DNA of 17,115 bases from Actinomycetes bacterium (GTDB lineage: Bacteria > Actinomycetota > Acidimicrobiia > Acidimicrobiales > Palsa-688): NCBI GenBank assembly GCA_021808425.1, contig JAKBBS010000058.1, forward strand, positions 1 through 17,115, written 5' to 3'. Every line of letters begins with the position of its first letter. Position 1 is the first letter of the stretch. Below the pieces are notes generated by a model. It saw only the letters and a program-made list of their open reading frames with translations. It was not told the origin of the DNA and made no database searches. Of the stretch, positions 7,412-14,777 are shown piece by piece. The translations under genes were made by a program, and so were the position numbers.

Positions 7412-8343
7412 GCAGCAGAGACTCCGCCCGAGCCAGCGGTGAGTCCGCCCGAGCCAGCAGCGTTCTGCGTCGCAATGCGGTCGGAGCAGACAATGCGAGA
7501 CGGCTGCTGCTCACCGTGATGGGCGAGTTTGTCCTTCCAAACGGCGGAATGGCGTGGACAAAGACCTTCCTCGAAGTCCTATCACGTCTCGACATCGAAC
7601 AAAGCACAGTTCGCCAAGCGCTGGCTCGCTCGGCGGCGGCCGGGTGGATAGTGGCGGACCGGGTCGGGCGGCGGACCCGCTGGCGTTTGACACCGGCAGG
7701 TGAGCAGCTTCTTGTCGAGGGCACCGAGCGGATCTACGGATTCACCGGCTACGCCGGATCCTGGGACGGTCGCTGGCTGATAGTGCTCGCCTCCGTCCCT
7801 GAGACAGACCGCTCCGGGCGCCACCTGCTGCGGACCGGTTTGAGCAGATCCGGCCTGGGCAGTCCTTCGCCAGGAATCTGGATTGGTACCAACACATCAC
7901 GCCTTCGCTCGGTCGACGACGTGTTGTCACGACTAGGTGTCACCAACACTGCGCAAGTGTTCGTCGCCGAGCACCGAGGCGCAATGCCCGCGGCCTCGAT
8001 GGTGGCACAGGCATGGGACTTGCGGGGGATCGAAGCCGAATACGAAGCCTTCATCGACCAGTTTCGTTCCGGTGCTGCGACCGACCCGCTCGTGCGTGTC
8101 ATCGAGCTGGTTCACGCATGGCGCCGCTTCCCGTGGCGGGATCCGTCGCTGCCTGCCGAGTTGCTGCCTTCAGGCTGGAAGGGCGTTGAGGCTGCACAGT
8201 TGTTCCAGGATCTGCATCAGCGTTGGGCTGGAGCAGCAACGAAGGAGTGGCTCAGGATTAGCTGCTCCTTCGACCAACCAGCGCTGACCGCGACCACCGG
8301 CCCGTTCAGCGCGACACATACCAAACACCCTCCCCGAAACTAA
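7408..8343 (+). CDS. PaaX-family transcriptional regulator
   Basis: A 311-residue protein with the PaaX layout. A winged helix-turn-helix spans about 28-105 (LLLTVMGEFVLPNGG through the wing RVGRRTRWRLTPAG), a central PaaX domain about 118-190 (WDGRWLIVLASVPE, SPGIWIGTN), and a C-terminal domain runs to about 290. PaaX proteins are repressors that are relieved by an aryl-CoA such as phenylacetyl-CoA. By analogy this one may sense benzoyl-CoA and control the operon from the 1774-1923 region; that is inference. The start is TTG at 7408, overlapping the hydrolase stop (TTGA). The next in-frame starts, GTG and ATG at 7516-7521, would cut into the DNA-binding domain. The first 26 residues contain a duplicated SARAS unit and look like a disordered extension. 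Confidence 0.88.
   Translation: MSSRDSARASGESARASSVLRRNAVGADNARRLLLTVMGEFVLPNGGMAWTKTFLEVLSRLDIEQSTVRQALARSAAAGWIVADRVGRRTRWRLTPAGEQLLVEGTERIYGFTGYAGSWDGRWLIVLASVPETDRSGRHLLRTGLSRSGLGSPSPGIWIGTNTSRLRSVDDVLSRLGVTNTAQVFVAEHRGAMPAASMVAQAWDLRGIEAEYEAFIDQFRSGAATDPLVRVIELVHAWRRFPWRDPSLPAELLPSGWKGVEAAQLFQDLHQRWAGAATKEWLRISCSFDQPALTATTGPFSATHTKHPPRN
7423..7458 (+). repeat. Direct repeat of 15 nt with 21-nt period inside the regulator's 5' end
   Basis: TCCGCCCGAGCCAGC occurs at 7423-7437 and again at 7444-7458. The 21-nt period keeps the reading frame and yields two consecutive SARAS-containing units in the N-terminal extension of the PaaX-family protein. It looks like a recent in-frame tandem duplication. 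Confidence 0.85.
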
Positions 8344-8725
8344 ATACCCCACCATCAGACACTCCTTACGTACGAGAAGCTCCAAGCGGTAAGAAGGCGA
8401 GCATGCCAACCCGAGGCGGCACAGGAACCCGAGCAAGACCAGGCTTACTCGAAGCAGATGTCGGGAGGTCGCTAGTCCATACCTCATAGCAAGCGGATAT
8501 CCCGTCCCACGCGGGTGATGTACGCATTCTTCAGCGAGGGAAAGCAGCGGAGCTCATCGTGAAAACGCCGCCGCCAGAATCAAGATCGGTACCAGCCCTC
8601 GCTCAGACAACGCACTTTTTGGTACCAAACTTTTCCGACTTGAAGATCCTGACCATTTGTGACGGTCTCCGGTGAGGCCGCCCTTGGCGCTCGGTCGGTT
8701 CCGTGAAAGTTACCGACCAATCTCC
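8344..8725. other. Intergenic stretch without a recognisable gene
   Basis: About 380 nt lie between the regulator stop and the stop of the convergent TIGR03086 gene. Frames here are short or are shadows of the neighbours. It contains a perfect 12-bp palindrome TTTGGTACCAAA (8618-8629) and, near its right end, a 7-bp hairpin at 8693-8718. I see no typical hairpin-plus-T-run terminator after the regulator gene. Confidence 0.6.
8693..8718. terminator. Hairpin just beyond the TIGR03086 gene (possible terminator)
   Basis: GGTCGGT (8693-8699) and ACCGACC (8712-8718) can pair across a 12-nt loop. The structure begins 8 nt after the stop of the minus-strand gene that ends at 8726. No T-run follows on the minus strand, so it is at best an atypical terminator or a 3'-end stabiliser. 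Confidence 0.3.
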
Positions 8726-9313
8726 TTATCCGCGCGCCGCCGGCGACCACCGCGGATCACGGCCGGTCCAGGCGATAAACGCCAGCGAGCTCGATGCGTC
8801 GGTCGGCGCCGACGTCGGCAACGAGAAGACTCGGTCGTTTCGGACCGCCGCCTCGGGAAGAGGTTCAATCACCGAGCGGGCGAAGTCGACGGCCTCTGCC
8901 GGTAGTTCCAGGTCGTCGCCGACGCTACGGGCAAGGTCCCAAGCGTGGACATAAAGGTCCAGGGCCGGGAAGGACAACCCTTCGCCGATCGTCCGTGGAC
9001 CCATCGCCGAGTCGACCACCCTCGCCAGGTCGACCCCTACTACAGCCCGCCGAGCAGGTTCTACAAGGGCGGTCCACCACGCAACAGGGTCGCCCGTCAC
9101 GGCCCTACCCGGAGGCTCCAGCGGCGACCAGACCGGACTGGCATCCGTGAGCAGCAGCGTTCCGAACTCCACGGCCGCACCGACGTGGCCAAGCACGTCG
9201 AGGGCGCTACAGCCCACGCACGGCGAGGGTCGACACCAGTCGGACGCACCTATTCGACATACGGTGCCACTGAAGAACTCTAATCCCACGAGGAAGGCCA
9301 CGTCAGGCAGCAT
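8726..9313 (-). CDS. TIGR03086 family / DinB-like metal-binding protein
   Basis: A 195-residue protein resembling the TIGR03086 branch of the DinB/mycothiol-dependent maleylpyruvate isomerase superfamily, which is common in actinobacteria. It has the early RPSPCVGCSALDVLGHV segment (family form near PTPCxGWxVxDLLAHV) with metal ligand His43, the DLYVHAWDLARSVG motif with His123, and the closing FIAWTGRDPRW. The ligand four residues before His123, often Glu in the better studied maleylpyruvate isomerase, is Asp119 here. The family Trp after PCxG is Cys. The start is fixed by an in-frame stop 12 nt upstream. There is no clear ribosome binding site and translation may be leaderless. The biochemical role of this branch is largely unknown, and it is not obviously tied to the flanking operons. 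Confidence 0.85.
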   Translation of the reverse strand: MLPDVAFLVGLEFFSGTVCRIGASDWCRPSPCVGCSALDVLGHVGAAVEFGTLLLTDASPVWSPLEPPGRAVTGDPVAWWTALVEPARRAVVGVDLARVVDSAMGPRTIGEGLSFPALDLYVHAWDLARSVGDDLELPAEAVDFARSVIEPLPEAAVRNDRVFSLPTSAPTDASSSLAFIAWTGRDPRWSPAARG

Positions 9314-9544
9314 CGCACGAGATTAGCGTCGACCACCACTGCTTGGATTGGGAGAGTCGGGCGCCGCAAGAAACCTCCCATGACACGCGAGACCTGGCCG
9401 GACGGGCGCTGGCAGCACTCGTCGAGCCGGATCTCGATGCCTTCGGGGCCCGACTCGGCGGCGATGTCCGCTAGGGCGACGACAACCACCCGCGACGATG
9501 CCGAAACCGCTCCAACGTGGTCGCGACTTTCCGGCTAGTGATAG

Positions 9545-9751
9545 AAGAAGGCGTACACGCGGCTATCACCTAGGTCGCTGCAGCAGCGAACGGGATTCTC
9601 CTCGGCGTCTCCATGCAATAGCGAGGTGCGGAGAGGCATCCGCGAGAACGAATGCCTCTCCCACGCCTTCGTCGTGCGCGATAATGAGACCATCGAAGCT
9701 CAGCTTTTCCCCAACTGGGACTCAGCAGCACGAGCTGCCGGAGCCACCTGA
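9545..9751 (+). pseudogene. Decayed C-terminus of a SnoaL-like (NTF2-fold) protein
   Basis: In the frame ending at the TGA 9749-9751, the last 40 or so residues contain HAFVVRDNETIE and QLFPNWDSAARAAG. This is the usual ending of SnoaL-like polyketide-cyclase/ketosteroid-isomerase-fold proteins (HxFxxRDGKI...W..A..AAG). Upstream, the frame loses any family likeness before about 9625, closes at a stop at 9542-9544, and has no plausible start codon. A complete SnoaL protein would need about 120-140 residues, so most of it is missing. I take it as a gene remnant; a frameshift placing the N-terminus in another frame was looked for and not found. The family call is from memory of the motif. Confidence 0.5.
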
Positions 9752-9760
9752 CGGTGGCTC
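9741..9760. other. Perfect 8-bp hairpin around the remnant's stop codon
   Basis: GAGCCACC (9741-9748) and GGTGGCTC (9753-9760) pair perfectly around the loop TGAC, which contains the stop of the SnoaL-like remnant. The hairpin ends directly before the ribosome binding site of the following small gene. No T-run follows. It may be a weak terminator or influence translation of the next gene. Confidence 0.45.
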
Positions 9761-9774
9761 GGGGAGACAGCGCT

Positions 9775-10086
9775 ATGCTCTACGACGACGGCAGGATTGC
9801 GTGTGACAACCGCAGCCTCATCATCCGGGTGTACTACCTATGGGGAGCAGCAAAAACTATCCCGTACTCCGCAATTCGTGGTGTAGAACAGCGTCCGCTC
9901 ACACAGATCACCGGCAAGTGGCGCATCTGGGGTTCCAGCGACTTCGTTCACTACTGGAACCTGGACGCTAAACGACCAGGAAAGCAGACGGCACTTCAAA
10001 TCGACCTCGGGAAGCGTGTGGTGCCGATGATCACACCCGACGATCCAGACGCCGTGGAACGGATCCTAAGAGAGCACATGGGCTGA
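9775..10086 (+). CDS. Conserved hypothetical protein, PH-like
   Basis: A 103-residue small soluble protein. The pattern of short beta strands, basic turns and a C-terminal helix (KTIPYSAIRGVEQ, KWRIWGSSDF, TALQIDLGKRVVPMITPDDPDAVERIL) resembles small actinobacterial proteins with a bacterial PH-like fold. I know no function for them. The ATG at 9775 has GGGGAG eight nucleotides upstream and is preferred to the GTG at 9754, which would place the hairpin stem inside the coding region. The 3' end overlaps the convergent P450 gene by 21 nt. There is no signal peptide or membrane segment. That it is a real gene is supported by codon character and ribosome binding site; the fold assignment is weaker. 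Confidence 0.7.
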   Translation: MLYDDGRIACDNRSLIIRVYYLWGAAKTIPYSAIRGVEQRPLTQITGKWRIWGSSDFVHYWNLDAKRPGKQTALQIDLGKRVVPMITPDDPDAVERILREHMG

Positions 10087-11289
10087 AGTCGCGTCCCATT
10101 CCAGTGGGAGACTCTTCAATGCCAGCTGACCGCCGCGCTCGACGAGCTGCGAACCCGGGCGAATCCGGTAGTCAGGGATCCGGGCGTGCCACTCCTCGAG
10201 CGCGATGGACAGCTCCCGGCGGGCGAGGTGCATGCCGAGACAGCGGTGCGGCCCGAGGCCGAACGCGAGATGAGGGTTGCTCCCTCTCTCAGGATAGAAT
10301 TCGTCTGGCCTCTCGAATTTCATTGGGTCGCGGTTGGCTGAGATGATCCCGACTGAGATGACGTCCCCGGCTTTCATCGGACAGCCGTGGAAGTCGATGT
10401 CTTTTTCGACGTAGCGGCCGTCTTGGATCAGAAGCGAGTACAACCGCAGGAACTCCTCGATAGCTCGCTGTGCGAAATCCGGATCAAGCATCCGGCTTCG
10501 ATCCTCGTCGTGTTCGGCCAGATGGTGGAGGATGTAGCCAAGCGCGCTGCGAGTGGTGTCCAAGCCGGCCAGCATGATTGTCAGGCAAATGGTCACCACG
10601 TCGTCGTGGGGCAGTGGATTCCCGTCGGCATCCGCCTCGATCAAATATGTGACGAAGTCCTGGGCGGGATCGCGCTTGTTGGCGAGACGGTCGGCGACCA
10701 CCGCCTCGAAATATGATCTCACCTCGTTGGCGGCTTGGTCGGCGGCGGTCTGGTCGACGGAGTGGAAGCCGCCGAATATCGCCTCCACCCACTCGACGAA
10801 CGTTGGACCGTCTTTAACGGGCAGGCCCAGCAAGTTGAGGAATATCTCGGTCGGGTAGAGGATGCCGAAGTCGGTGACGAAGTCACATGAACCTCTAGGT
10901 CTTACTGCGTCAATGAGCTTGCCGGCCAGCGAACGCGAGACACGGTCCATGCGTTTCACCGAACCCGGGGAGAACCAAGGGTTTAGCAGACTCCGTAACT
11001 TCCTGTGCTCTTCGCCCCCGAGGTTCTGAGGAAGCAACCTCAGTTCCATGTCTGGCTGGAAAGCGTTCACCTTGCGATTGGTGAACACGTCGTCCATCCG
11101 AAGCGCCTCTTTTGCCACCTCGTATCCGTTGACCATCCAGTATCCCTGGCATGCCGAGTTCCAGGTGACGGGCCCGAGCTGGCGAACCGAGTTGAGGCTC
11201 TCGTAGTTCCAGAAGATCGGCCTGTCGAGCCGGTAGTCAACGTCGGCGGCCGGGCAACCATGGTTGGTCGCGGCACAAGCTTCCGTCAT
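10066..11289 (-). CDS. Cytochrome P450
   Basis: A 407-residue soluble bacterial class I P450. The I-helix oxygen-activation motif is AGLDTT (241-246) with the acid-alcohol pair Asp244/Thr245. The K-helix ExxR is Glu279-Phe-Leu-Arg282, and the heme-binding loop is FGLGPHRCLG with Cys350 as the axial thiolate. It should hydroxylate or otherwise oxidise a small hydrophobic substrate, using a ferredoxin and ferredoxin reductase that are not encoded in this window. It is the last gene of the minus-strand operon: its ATG overlaps the aldo/keto reductase stop (ATGA), and a GGGAGGG ribosome binding site lies in the end of that gene. The family number (CYP) and substrate cannot be assigned by eye. Confidence 0.95.
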   Translation of the reverse strand: MTEACAATNHGCPAADVDYRLDRPIFWNYESLNSVRQLGPVTWNSACQGYWMVNGYEVAKEALRMDDVFTNRKVNAFQPDMELRLLPQNLGGEEHRKLRSLLNPWFSPGSVKRMDRVSRSLAGKLIDAVRPRGSCDFVTDFGILYPTEIFLNLLGLPVKDGPTFVEWVEAIFGGFHSVDQTAADQAANEVRSYFEAVVADRLANKRDPAQDFVTYLIEADADGNPLPHDDVVTICLTIMLAGLDTTRSALGYILHHLAEHDEDRSRMLDPDFAQRAIEEFLRLYSLLIQDGRYVEKDIDFHGCPMKAGDVISVGIISANRDPMKFERPDEFYPERGSNPHLAFGLGPHRCLGMHLARRELSIALEEWHARIPDYRIRPGSQLVERGGQLALKSLPLEWDATSAHVLS

Positions 11290-12299
11290 ATCTGTAACCC
11301 TCCCGATCCAATCACTGACCTACCCCTCAGCAGCGTCTCGTCGGGGTCGCCGGCGGCCACCCCCGGAGAGAACACCGAGTCGAGGTATTCGACGTCGGGT
11401 GCCGCGAGGCGGATGGCCAGACACGCCACGTTCTCGTCGAGCAGCTGTCGTCGCTCCATCCCTGGTATTGGAACCACATCCTTTCCTTTCGATACGAGCC
11501 AGGCCAACGCCAGTTGCGCCGGGGTGGCATTCATCGCCTCGGCCATCTCCTGGAGCCGAGCGACCAGTTCCAAGTTGCGTGTCCGGTTGCTCCCCTCGAG
11601 TCTCGGGTCGGCCCCGCGCAGGTCATCTGCCGACAGCGAGGTCTCGGTGTCCATGAAGCCGGTTAGGAAGCCCCGCCCGAGGGGACTGTAGGCTACGACG
11701 CCGACGCCGAGTTCCCGAGCTGTAAGTAGCACGTCCTCCTCTACTTGGCGCGCCCACAGCGACCACTCGCTTTGGAGTGCGGCGATCGGGTGCACCGCAG
11801 TGGCCCTCCGCAGTTGGTCTGCGTCGGCCTCGCAAAGTCCAAGGTGACGGACCTTCCCGGCGGCGACCAGACCCGCCATTGCGCCGACGGTCTCTGCGAT
11901 CGGTACGTCCGGGTCCACACGGTGCTGGTAGTACAGGTCGATATGGTCGACCCCGAGCCTCCTCAGCGACTGTTCGCATGCGGAGCGCACGTAGTCGGGT
12001 CGGCCGTTTACTACGATTCGTCCGTCCGGCGTCGCGACCAAACCAAACTTGGTCGCCAGCACCACGCTCTTACGTCGCCCTCTGAGCATCCGTCCGACGA
12101 ACTCCTCGTTCTCGCCGGCCCCGTAGCTGTCCGCCGTGTCGACGAAATTGACTCCAGCGTCCAGGGCGGCATCGAAGGTAGCTGCGGACTCGGATGGGTC
12201 AGGGGCGCCGAACGACCGAGTCAGCACCATCGCCCCGAGACCCAACCTGGACACCTCGAGGTTACCGATGCGCGCACAGCCAACCGTTGGAACAGACAT
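11286..12299 (-). CDS. Aldo/keto reductase
   Basis: A 337-residue (alpha/beta)8-barrel NADPH-dependent oxidoreductase of the aldo/keto reductase superfamily. The catalytic tetrad is visible: Asp54 and Tyr59 in DTADSYG, Lys84 in LATKFG, and His126 in LYYQHRVDP. It is of the 'AKR13/oxidoreductase YajO-like' length and reduces an aldehyde or ketone to an alcohol, or the reverse. Its ATG follows the stop of the fused CoA-transferase with no intervening base (TAA then ATG), with GGGGGAG as ribosome binding site in the preceding gene. It overlaps the P450 gene by 4 nt. It may handle a carbonyl made by the P450 or in the side-chain pathway; substrate unknown. Confidence 0.93.
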   Translation of the reverse strand: MSVPTVGCARIGNLEVSRLGLGAMVLTRSFGAPDPSESAATFDAALDAGVNFVDTADSYGAGENEEFVGRMLRGRRKSVVLATKFGLVATPDGRIVVNGRPDYVRSACEQSLRRLGVDHIDLYYQHRVDPDVPIAETVGAMAGLVAAGKVRHLGLCEADADQLRRATAVHPIAALQSEWSLWARQVEEDVLLTARELGVGVVAYSPLGRGFLTGFMDTETSLSADDLRGADPRLEGSNRTRNLELVARLQEMAEAMNATPAQLALAWLVSKGKDVVPIPGMERRQLLDENVACLAIRLAAPDVEYLDSVFSPGVAAGDPDETLLRGRSVIGSGGLQI

Positions 12300-14705
12300 T
12301 TACACTCCCCCAGCTGACGCCCTGCACGGGCCGCTCAGCAATTGGGACACCTCGACTTCATTGAAGCCGAGCTCGCTCAGGATTTCTACTGTGTGCTGTC
12401 CGAGCACCGGGCTGGGGCCGCGCTGCAGACCTGGCGTGTCGGACAGCCGTACGACGAGTCCTACCTCTCGGCACCATCCGTACTCAGGATGGTGGAGTTC
12501 GAATACCCGGTCGGACTCAAGAGCCCACTCCTCCCAAAGGAACTCAGGCATGTATGGATAGTCGAGTGGGATCTCGCAGGGAACTTTGTGGGAGTCGAGG
12601 AGATCGAACGCCTCTGCGCTAGTGAGCGTAGCGAAACGCGCAGCGAGACTATCCGCCAGTCGCGCCGTGACTTCACCTGTCCCGCAGCGAGGGTTGGCAG
12701 CTGCGGCGCCCGTATCCCACGTTCGCCCGGACTGGCGGAGCAGATCCTTGTCTTCAATAAGCTCCGGCATCGACAAGGCCTCCGCCAGCCGGCGATAGGC
12801 TCCCTCCCCGACGCATGTGATGCAGATCCACCCATCGCTTGTGCGGTAGAGCCGGTATAGGGGACCCCATCCGGTCTGATCCGCGTCGAGAGACAATCCC
12901 GGGAGAGCCCGACCCTGACCATCGGTGCACTGATCGGTTATCACGAACAGGCTCGAGTGCAACTGCGGATTCTCGATGTATTGCCCGCGGCCGGTGGCGC
13001 TGCGGTGCTGGAGGGCAAGCAGGACAGCTAACGCTCCTGAGAATCCGTTGTAGAGGTCCTCGTTGCCGATAGCCCGTCGAACCGGTGGATTACCGCGGCC
13101 CGCCGCCTCGTAAAGTAGACCAGCGAAACCCGACACGAGCGGGGCAAAGCTCTTCAGCTCGCATTTTGGACCGCTCGAGCCAAAACCCGGCAAGTAGCAG
13201 TAGATAATGTCAGGCGCTATGAGCCTGAGGTCCTCGTACCCGAGTCCGATCTTCTCAGCTTTGCCGGGCCGGAAGTTGTGCATTACCACATCAGCCGTGG
13301 CAACCAAACGCCGTACCACCTCGCGGCCGCCCTCGGTACGAAGGTCCACAGCAATTGTCCGCTTCCCTCGCTGAGCTCCCTCGAACAGGTCGGCCAGCGG
13401 GCGCATCTGGTCTCCGCCAAGGGGCTCGACCTTGATAACGTCAGCTCCGAGGTCGGACAGAAGCCGAGCTCCGTACGCGGTAGCGAAGAAGGCGCTGAAG
13501 TCCAGGACCCTCACACCTTCAAGGGCGTGATGGATCGGCGCCGGTTCCTTGAGGTTGCTCGCCCTTTCGAAGAATTGCCCGGAGTGGACCTCGTCGACCC
13601 GCCCGTTGTGCGCTCCCGGTTCGGGCGCCGCTCCGGGGTGAGTGGTAGGACTGTCGCTGAAGCGCATCACAGGTCCCACTTGTCGGATTGTTCCGTGTTC
13701 GTCGTCTGCTTGCTCAATCACAATTCCGGAGAAACGGACCTGGTCATCTTCGAAAATCTCTTCCGGGCGCAGAACCGGAAGAGCGGCGATATCCGACGCG
13801 TAGAACTTCTCCAGCCACTCGCCACGCGGGCGGGTCCTGAACATCTCCGGGGCAAGGTGGCGGGCGGCGTGGTACTCGTCGTCGTCGAGCGGGACCCGCA
13901 TTTCCAGGCCGTCGATACTACGCACCCTCTCACCGAGACCGAGGATGTCCATCGTCCGCTTGAAGCCACCCTCGCCTCCGGTGTGCATCATCAAGTACTC
14001 GCCGTCCTGGCACACGAAGAGGTCGGTGATGAGCCGGTTGCGCCCGAATCCGGTCTCGTTACCAGTTCGCGCGAGGTAGGAGAGCCCCTTCTCGTTCCAC
14101 CACCAGTTCATCGACATGACCGCCAGGACGCCGTCAAGCAGGCTGGAATCCACCCGTTGCCCCCGGCCGGTGCTGAACCGAGCATGGAGCGCCGCCATGG
14201 TGCCGATAGCCGTCAAGAAGCCCGTGCAGTAGCCGACGACCGGGTGGCCCAAGAAGCGCGGACCCTCCCGATGCCCCTCCTGCTCGGACATGAGGCCGAA
14301 TCGGGCCGCAACCAGCGCGTCGTAGCCGGGCCGGTCCTGCAGGGGGCCTGTCTGGCCGTAACCGGACACCGACGTGTGGACCATTCTCGGGAACTTCATG
14401 CTCAGGCTGTCCGCGTCGAAGCCTTCCGGAGCCCGACCTACTCCGAAAGACTCTAGGAAGACGTCCGCCCTTGAGAGAAGATCGAGGGCCAATCGCCGAC
14501 CGTCATCCCCCGACAGGTCACACGTCATGCTCCACTTGCCGCGCTCCCATGCCTTCCTGGTCACCGAGCCGGCGTCTGGACCTCCCCCGGGTCGCTCGAG
14601 CTTTACCACTCTTGCGCCGTAATCCGCCAGCAGCATTCCGGCAACCGCCGTGGGCATACCCCAGCCGGCATCTATAACGAGAATGCCTTCAAGAGGTCCG
14701 GCCAT
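12300..14705 (-). CDS. Two-domain (fused) class III CoA-transferase, CaiB/BaiF family
   Basis: An 801-residue protein made of two consecutive class III CoA-transferase units, about 1-365 and 392-795, joined by a short linker. Each unit repeats the opening pattern (LEGILVIDAG...GARVVKLE; LEGVRVLDFS...GADVIKVE). Unit 1 has the catalytic aspartate Asp186 in GRGQRVDSSLLDG. The matching stretch of unit 2 is GRGQYIENPQL, with Glu578 where the aspartate that forms the acyl anhydride should be. Class III enzymes normally act as interlocked homodimers, so this chain probably folds as a built-in pseudodimer with one classical active site. It would transfer CoA between two carboxylic acids. The ATG is supported by a GGAGGGAGAA block. 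It lies 72 nt after the MaoC gene and abuts the aldo/keto reductase gene. Substrate unknown. Confidence 0.92.
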   Translation of the reverse strand: MAGPLEGILVIDAGWGMPTAVAGMLLADYGARVVKLERPGGGPDAGSVTRKAWERGKWSMTCDLSGDDGRRLALDLLSRADVFLESFGVGRAPEGFDADSLSMKFPRMVHTSVSGYGQTGPLQDRPGYDALVAARFGLMSEQEGHREGPRFLGHPVVGYCTGFLTAIGTMAALHARFSTGRGQRVDSSLLDGVLAVMSMNWWWNEKGLSYLARTGNETGFGRNRLITDLFVCQDGEYLMMHTGGEGGFKRTMDILGLGERVRSIDGLEMRVPLDDDEYHAARHLAPEMFRTRPRGEWLEKFYASDIAALPVLRPEEIFEDDQVRFSGIVIEQADDEHGTIRQVGPVMRFSDSPTTHPGAAPEPGAHNGRVDEVHSGQFFERASNLKEPAPIHHALEGVRVLDFSAFFATAYGARLLSDLGADVIKVEPLGGDQMRPLADLFEGAQRGKRTIAVDLRTEGGREVVRRLVATADVVMHNFRPGKAEKIGLGYEDLRLIAPDIIYCYLPGFGSSGPKCELKSFAPLVSGFAGLLYEAAGRGNPPVRRAIGNEDLYNGFSGALAVLLALQHRSATGRGQYIENPQLHSSLFVITDQCTDGQGRALPGLSLDADQTGWGPLYRLYRTSDGWICITCVGEGAYRRLAEALSMPELIEDKDLLRQSGRTWDTGAAAANPRCGTGEVTARLADSLAARFATLTSAEAFDLLDSHKVPCEIPLDYPYMPEFLWEEWALESDRVFELHHPEYGWCREVGLVVRLSDTPGLQRGPSPVLGQHTVEILSELGFNEVEVSQLLSGPCRASAGGV

Positions 14706-14710
14706 GAACT

Positions 14711-14720
14711 TCTCCCTCCC
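14711..14720 (-). promoter_or_regulatory. Ribosome binding site of the fused CoA-transferase
   Basis: On the minus strand GGGAGGGAGA precedes the ATG at 14705 with a short spacer. The sequence GGAGGGAGAA followed by GTTCATG matches the boxC leader apart from four extra bases there. Confidence 0.6.
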
Positions 14721-14742
14721 CCCGCCGCCCTTAGGTGGCGGG
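14721..14742 (-). other. GC-rich hairpin in the only operon gap
   Basis: CCCGCC (14721-14726) pairs with GGCGGG (14737-14742), with two further pairs inside and a 4-nt loop. It sits between the MaoC stop and the ribosome binding site of the fused CoA-transferase, a 72-nt gap in an otherwise overlapping operon. No T-run follows on the minus strand, so it is not a classical terminator; partial attenuation or mRNA processing is possible. Confidence 0.4.
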
Positions 14743-14777
14743 AGACGCTGTACCCGACAAACGGTAGACCATTCGAA

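Noticed and set aside
8618..8629. Palindrome TTTGGTACCAAA as an operator
   Set aside because: It is perfect but short, lies between two 3' ends, and no promoter is near it.
9280..9489. Minus-strand open frame of 69 codons from a GTG
   Set aside because: No family recognised, it overlaps the TIGR03086 gene start, and no ribosome binding site is seen. It could be debris but cannot be supported.
9498..9806. Plus-strand open frame of 102 codons
   Set aside because: It is Arg/Ser/Pro-rich, overlaps the SnoaL-like remnant and the PH-like gene in another frame, and shows no family pattern.
13278..14456. Long plus-strand open frame of 392 codons antisense to the fused CoA-transferase
   Set aside because: It lies wholly within a recognised gene, has no family likeness and no ribosome binding site, and such shadows are expected in high-GC DNA.
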